A stretch of DNA of 24,956 nt from Myxococcota bacterium (GTDB lineage: Bacteria > Myxococcota_A > UBA9160 > PR03). Shown one piece after another: positions 21,872-24,956 of the stretch (the stretch's first letter is position 1; each line of letters opens with the position of its first letter). Under the pieces are notes generated by a model that made no database searches, was not told where the DNA came from, and was given only the letters and a program-made list of their open reading frames with translations. The position numbers were made by a program, and so were the translations under genes. The stretch covers positions 1 to 24,956 of the forward strand of contig JASJBO010000078.1 of the NCBI GenBank assembly GCA_030066475.1, read 5' to 3'.

Positions 21872-23608
21872 ATGGAGACGATCAGAACCGCCGTGCTGGT
21901 GGTCGGGGCGGGGCCGGCGGGGTTGACCGCGGCGGCGCTCCTCGCCCGGTTGGGCGTGGATGCGCTCACGCTGACGAAGTATGGCACCGCCAACGCGCCG
22001 CGTGCCCACATCACCAACCAACGGGCCGTGGAGATCCTCCGCGATCTCGAGATCGAGGACCGGGTGCAAGCGCGGGCCCTTCCGCACCACCTCATGGGCA
22101 AGCAGGTCTTCGCGACCTCGTTCGCCGGTCGGGAGCTCTCGCGGCTGATGACGTGGGGGACGGGAGACGACCGCATCGGCGAGTACCGCGCCGCCAGCCC
22201 CTGCGAGATGTGCAACGCCCCCCAGCACATCCTCGAGCCGGTCCTGCTCGAGCGGGCCCGTGAGCTCGGAGCCGACATCCGGCTGCATCGCGAGGTGGTC
22301 TCGGTCGCGCAGGACGACGAGCAGGTCACCGCGCGGGTGCGCCCTCGCGACGGCGGTTCCGAGTTCGAGGTGGTCGCCCGCTACGCGATCGGTTGTGACG
22401 GCGCCCGCACGGTGGTCGGTCGCGACGGGGGATTCGAGCTCGAAGGCCAGGCCGGGCTCGGCAACGCCGTCACGGTCTGGATCGAGGCCGATCTCGCCCG
22501 CTACACCGCGCATCGGTCGGGCGCGCTGTTCTTCACCATCACGCCGGGCAGCAAGGATCTGATGGGCGTGTGGACCTGCGTCGAGCCATGGACCGAGTGG
22601 AGCACCATCTTCCTCCGTCCCGAGCTGGCTCCCAACGAGCTCGACGAGTCGGCGGTGATCGAGAGCGTGCGCGCCGCGATCGGAGACGACGACGTCGCGT
22701 TCAAGATCAAGAAGGTGAGCCCCTGGCAGTTCAACCACGTGGTGGCATCGCGCTACCGGCGCGGTCGGCTGTTCATCGCCGGCGATGCCGCCCACCGGCA
22801 CCCGCCCGCGAACGGGCTGGGCAGCAACACCTCGATGCAGGACACCTACAACCTGGCGTGGAAGCTCGCGCTCGTCGTGCGGGGGCTGGCCGACGATGGG
22901 CTGCTCGACACCTACGACGCCGAGCGCCAGCCGGTCGGTCGCCAGATCGTCGACCGGGCCAACCAGAGCGTGCGCGAGATGACCGGCTGGCTCGCGGCGC
23001 TGGGGCTCCGGCCCGGCATGACGCCGGACGAGGTCGACGCTCGACTCGCCGACCTCTACGGCCCCGACGGGGAGCAGCAGCGGACGGAGCTCCTCGCCGC
23101 ACTCGATGTGACGAACGCCCAGTTCAACGCCCACGGCGTCGAGCTCGGCCAGCGCTATCGGTCCCGAGCGGTCGTCGACGACGGGACCCGCCCGCCCGAG
23201 CCGACTCGCGATCCGGTGCTCCACTACGAGCCGTCCACCCATCCCGGCAGCCCGATTCCCCATGCCTGGCTCGCGATCGGTGACCGGGACGCCTCTACCC
23301 TCGACCTCTGCGCCTACGACCGCTTCACCCTCGTCACGGGAGCCGGCGGACAGCCGTGGCTCGACGCCGCCGCGAAGGTCTCCGCCGAGCTCGGCGTCGA
23401 GATCGCGGGAGTGCAGGTCTCGCTCGGGCTGGACGTCAACGACGTCTACGGCGACTGGATCCGCCGCCGCGAGGTCGGCGACCGGGGTTGCGTCCTCGTG
23501 CGACCCGACCGGATCGTCGCCTGGCGCTCTCCCGACCGGGTCGACGACCCGAAGGAGGCGCTGCGAGCCGTGATGTCGGCCATACTCGGGGTAGGAGGTC
23601 GAGCATGA
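21872..23608 (+). CDS. TfdB/PheA-type FAD-dependent aromatic monooxygenase
   Basis: A 578-aa flavin hydroxylase. The start at 21872 is chosen for its AGGAGG at 5 nt; an ATG at 21857 is inside the operator. Residues 12-17 are GAGPAG (FAD ADP), followed by TANAPRAHITNQRAVEILRD. The ATSFAGRELSRL-MTWGTG and MCNAPQHILEPVLLERAREL stretches track 2,4-dichlorophenol 6-monooxygenase (TfdB). IGCDGARTVVGRD is the DG motif, and LFIAGDAAHRHPPANGLGSN at ~300-320 is the GD motif that binds FAD ribityl. Length is normal, and the thioredoxin-like C-domain is present. It hydroxylates a phenolic or related ring ortho to OH using NAD(P)H and O2; the exact substrate is unknown. It overlaps the VOC gene by ATGA. 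Confidence 0.9.
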   Translation: METIRTAVLVVGAGPAGLTAAALLARLGVDALTLTKYGTANAPRAHITNQRAVEILRDLEIEDRVQARALPHHLMGKQVFATSFAGRELSRLMTWGTGDDRIGEYRAASPCEMCNAPQHILEPVLLERARELGADIRLHREVVSVAQDDEQVTARVRPRDGGSEFEVVARYAIGCDGARTVVGRDGGFELEGQAGLGNAVTVWIEADLARYTAHRSGALFFTITPGSKDLMGVWTCVEPWTEWSTIFLRPELAPNELDESAVIESVRAAIGDDDVAFKIKKVSPWQFNHVVASRYRRGRLFIAGDAAHRHPPANGLGSNTSMQDTYNLAWKLALVVRGLADDGLLDTYDAERQPVGRQIVDRANQSVREMTGWLAALGLRPGMTPDEVDARLADLYGPDGEQQRTELLAALDVTNAQFNAHGVELGQRYRSRAVVDDGTRPPEPTRDPVLHYEPSTHPGSPIPHAWLAIGDRDASTLDLCAYDRFTLVTGAGGQPWLDAAAKVSAELGVEIAGVQVSLGLDVNDVYGDWIRRREVGDRGCVLVRPDRIVAWRSPDRVDDPKEALRAVMSAILGVGGRA

Positions 23609-24162
23609 CGGACACGACGACAATGCCCCGGCTCACGCTGGGTCACACCACGTTGGCGGCTCGCGATCTCGGTCGCTTGTCGGCGTTCTATTGCGAGGTT
23701 CTGGGCTTCCACGTCACCAATCGCGGCCCGGTTCCCGGCGGATCCGAGATCGCTTTCTTGAGCCAGGACCCGAGCGCCCACCACCAGATCGCCATGGTGG
23801 GCGGTCTCGAGCCGCCCGACGCGGCCTTCATGATGGTCGATCACCTCGCGTTCCGGACCGGCACGCTCGACGATCTGCGCGTGCTGCGCGAGAGGCTCGT
23901 GGCGGCGGGGGTCGATCCCATCCTCCCGATCTGCCACGGCAACGCCTGGTCGCTCTACTTCAACGACTGCGAAGGCAATGGGGTCGAGTGCTTCGTGGAC
24001 ACCCCGTTCCACGTCGCGCAGCCGTTCGCTCAGGGCTTCGATCTCGACCAGAGCGACGAGGACATCCTGGAGGCCACCCGCCAGCTGATCGAATCCGAGC
24101 CCGAGTTCCGGCCCATGGCGGAGTGGCGAGAAGAGTTCACGAAGCGCATCGAGCAGTCCTGA
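23605..24162 (+). CDS. VOC-family extradiol dioxygenase-like protein
   Basis: A 185-aa single-chain vicinal-oxygen-chelate protein with two beta-alpha-beta-beta-beta modules. The three expected Fe(II)/Mn ligands are visible: H14 (LGHTTLAARD), H80 (MVDHLAFRTG) and E128 (NGVECFVDTP). The helix after the first strand (LGRLSAFYCEVLGFHVTN) and the YFNDCEGNGVE strand are typical of small catechol-2,3-dioxygenase-like enzymes. After E128 there is an extended tail with PFHVAQPFAQGFDLDQSDED and a helix that these forms often carry. Translation is coupled to the monooxygenase (ATGA). It is expected to open the ring of the catechol made by its partner. A glyoxalase-type or hydrolytic VOC function cannot be excluded. 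Confidence 0.85.
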   Translation: MTDTTTMPRLTLGHTTLAARDLGRLSAFYCEVLGFHVTNRGPVPGGSEIAFLSQDPSAHHQIAMVGGLEPPDAAFMMVDHLAFRTGTLDDLRVLRERLVAAGVDPILPICHGNAWSLYFNDCEGNGVECFVDTPFHVAQPFAQGFDLDQSDEDILEATRQLIESEPEFRPMAEWREEFTKRIEQS

Positions 24163-24267
24163 TCGCGATTCCGCCAAGCCGGTCTCGATTCCGGCGGGGT
24201 CGAACTTCGTCGTCCGGCGCCCGTCGAACCTCGCGGACTGCGAGTCGTTCAGGGTAAGGAGGGAGTT

Positions 24268-24366
24268 GGGATACAACGGGATACAAGGTTCAGTCCCCTG
24301 AACCCCTGCGTTTCCGAGGGGTTTTGCGGCCGGAGGTTGTAGGTTCGAGTCCCGTCCGCCCCGCCA
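24268..24366 (+). repeat. tRNA-3'-half-like att repeat, copy 2
   Basis: Same order as copy 1 (14747-14843), same orientation: GGGATACAACGGGATACA, then a hairpin AACCCC...GGGGTT around TGCGTTTCCG. A tRNA-like 3' end follows (GCCGG, AGGTT, T-arm with GGTTCGAGTCCCGTCC, acceptor CCGCCCC, G and CCA). The expected 5' acceptor strand GGGGCGG is absent, so it is not a working tRNA. The acceptor strand differs from copy 1, so the two may derive from different tRNAs. A T-run (24387-24393) follows. The 24163-24267 stretch shows no gene. Confidence 0.6.
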
Positions 24367-24419
24367 TCTAGCTGATTTCGTTCGATTTTTTTCGCGTGTA
24401 AGTGCCCGCGTTGCCAAGA

Positions 24420-24661
24420 GTTGGCGAGGACGGCGAGCTGCTGGCGAAGGGCAAGCTCGACGAGAGCCTGCTCCCTCTGGCGACGGAAGCAGGCTCGAAG
24501 CGAGCAGGGCAGGGCGATCGCGAAAGAGAGCAGGACCCTCACGGCGGCGGCGAGCGTGCGGGATCCCGTGGTCAGGCACAATGCTGTCGAGGCTCGCGCG
24601 CCCCACGGTACGCAGGTGGGTCGGAGTGCGCGGAAGAGAGGCCGGACCGTGAGAACACACA
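24420..24661 (-). mobile_element. IS481-like element remnant D (left end and start of transposase)
   Basis: Positions 24427-24640 align with 5515-5722 of remnant A at high identity. On the minus strand they encode VLLSFAIALPCSLRACFRRQ then REQALVELALRQQLAVLA. The left terminus reads TGTGTGTTCTCAC from 24661, a clear relative of the left end of element C. The transposase stops matching after ~60 codons at about 24420, ~55 bp from the tRNA-like repeat. Dead fragment. Confidence 0.72.
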
Positions 24662-24685
24662 AGGGGCGCTGACGCCAGCGGGCCT

Positions 24686-24955
24686 TCAGGAGAGCGCCTC
24701 GGCTCCCTCAACGGTGACTGTCTCGCTCTCCGCGTCCGGGGACCTCTGGCGGAACGCCTCTTCGCGCCGGTCGGTGAGGATCAGGGAGATCGCCTCGACG
24801 AGGCTCTCGCGAGCTTCGTCCTTCGTGCGGCCCTGTGCGTTGGCACCGGAGATCTCTGCGCAGCAAGCGACATACCAGTCGCCATCCCTCTGCGGCGCAG
24901 GGGGAGGCGCGACCCTCGCGCCTGCCAGCGGTCGATCCGCGCCTTGCGCAGGAGG
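24686..24955 (-). CDS. HicB-like antitoxin, partial (5' end outside window or damaged)
   Basis: A minus-strand frame open from the window edge to a TGA at 24686 reads GDWYVACCAEISGANAQGRT, then KDEARESLVEAISLILTDRR, EEAFRQ. This is the HicB-type fold: a W-YVA-c-e-ISG strand pair, G-T-eEA helix start, then a long helix of the LxEAIxLiL type, followed by an acidic tail (SETVTVEGAEALS). HicB antitoxins normally start with a strand about 8 residues before the WYVA. Upstream of it here is a Pro/Ala-rich stretch (PLAGARVAPPPAPQ) with no start codon, so either the gene begins outside the window in another frame or it is frameshifted. Any HicA partner would lie beyond the edge. Confidence 0.6.
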   Translation of the reverse strand, partial: PPAQGADRPLAGARVAPPPAPQRDGDWYVACCAEISGANAQGRTKDEARESLVEAISLILTDRREEAFRQRSPDAESETVTVEGAEALS

Positions 24956-24956
24956 A

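Noticed and set aside
21842..23623. 593-codon minus-strand frame opposite the TfdB-like gene
   Set aside because: It mirrors codon bias of the coding strand in high-GC DNA; there is no RBS and no recognisable domain, and the sense gene is unambiguous.
24171..24199. Hairpin after the VOC gene as a terminator
   Set aside because: The CCGCC/GGCGG stem has a long imperfect loop and no U-tract; hairpins like this are common by chance at this GC content.

Overview
The window is GC-rich with a mosaic gene layout. It looks like an uncultured Gram-negative bacterium of the Deltaproteobacteria/Myxococcota/Binatota kind. This is inferred from a PEP-CTERM surface protein, a GspC-like PDZ protein, several Sec-exported proteins with beta-propeller or tail-fibre-like folds, and AraC/TetR-controlled catabolic genes. 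The sequence alone does not fix the taxon.

Layout. (1) 1-6.4 kb: unlinked genes and gene remnants. Intact genes are two exported hypothetical proteins, an APC-family amino-acid permease, a prenylcysteine-oxidase-like flavoprotein and an XRE antitoxin. Remnants are a PatB/MalY C-S lyase tail, a probable methyltransferase head, a BrnT-like toxin tail and the first 48 codons of an FAD oxidoreductase. (2) 6.4-11.75 kb: a four-gene plus-strand operon whose products are all exported or membrane-anchored (PQQ-type beta-propeller, Cys-rich secreted protein, NTF2-like periplasmic protein, GspC-like TM+PDZ protein). It is preceded by 21-bp-phased direct repeats that resemble AraC-family half-sites. A fifth gene appears to have been lost at a deletion junction. 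(3) 11.86-14.55 kb: a minus-strand, translationally coupled operon TetR -> AurF-like diiron oxygenase -> AraC/OruR-type regulator, with an AT-rich control region carrying a perfect palindrome. (4) 14.7-24.4 kb: a stretch bounded by two direct copies of a ~98-nt tRNA-3'-half-like sequence. It holds a BT1/FBT-family transporter, a PEP-CTERM protein between two IS copies, an IS-truncated GST, a 6-oxocamphor-hydrolase-like crotonase, a TetR regulator, a TfdB-type flavin monooxygenase and a VOC extradiol dioxygenase-like protein. (5) 24.4-24.96 kb: another IS end and a HicB-like antitoxin running off the edge.

How the genes may work together. The clearest system is the 19.4-24.2 kb catabolic locus. 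Two divergently arranged transcription units, crotonase-GST and monooxygenase-VOC, each carry a TTGACA box followed 22-23 bp later by the same 24-bp inverted repeat, and a TetR gene sits between them. The inferred chemistry is ring hydroxylation (TfdB-like), ring opening (VOC) and hydrolytic C-C cleavage (OCH-like), with the TetR protein as the shared repressor. The substrate is unknown.

The window is also strongly eroded by one IS481-like element family. Four pieces, all on the minus strand, are present. Their terminal inverted repeats can be read directly, and two of the pieces sit exactly where a host gene (GST, BrnT) stops.
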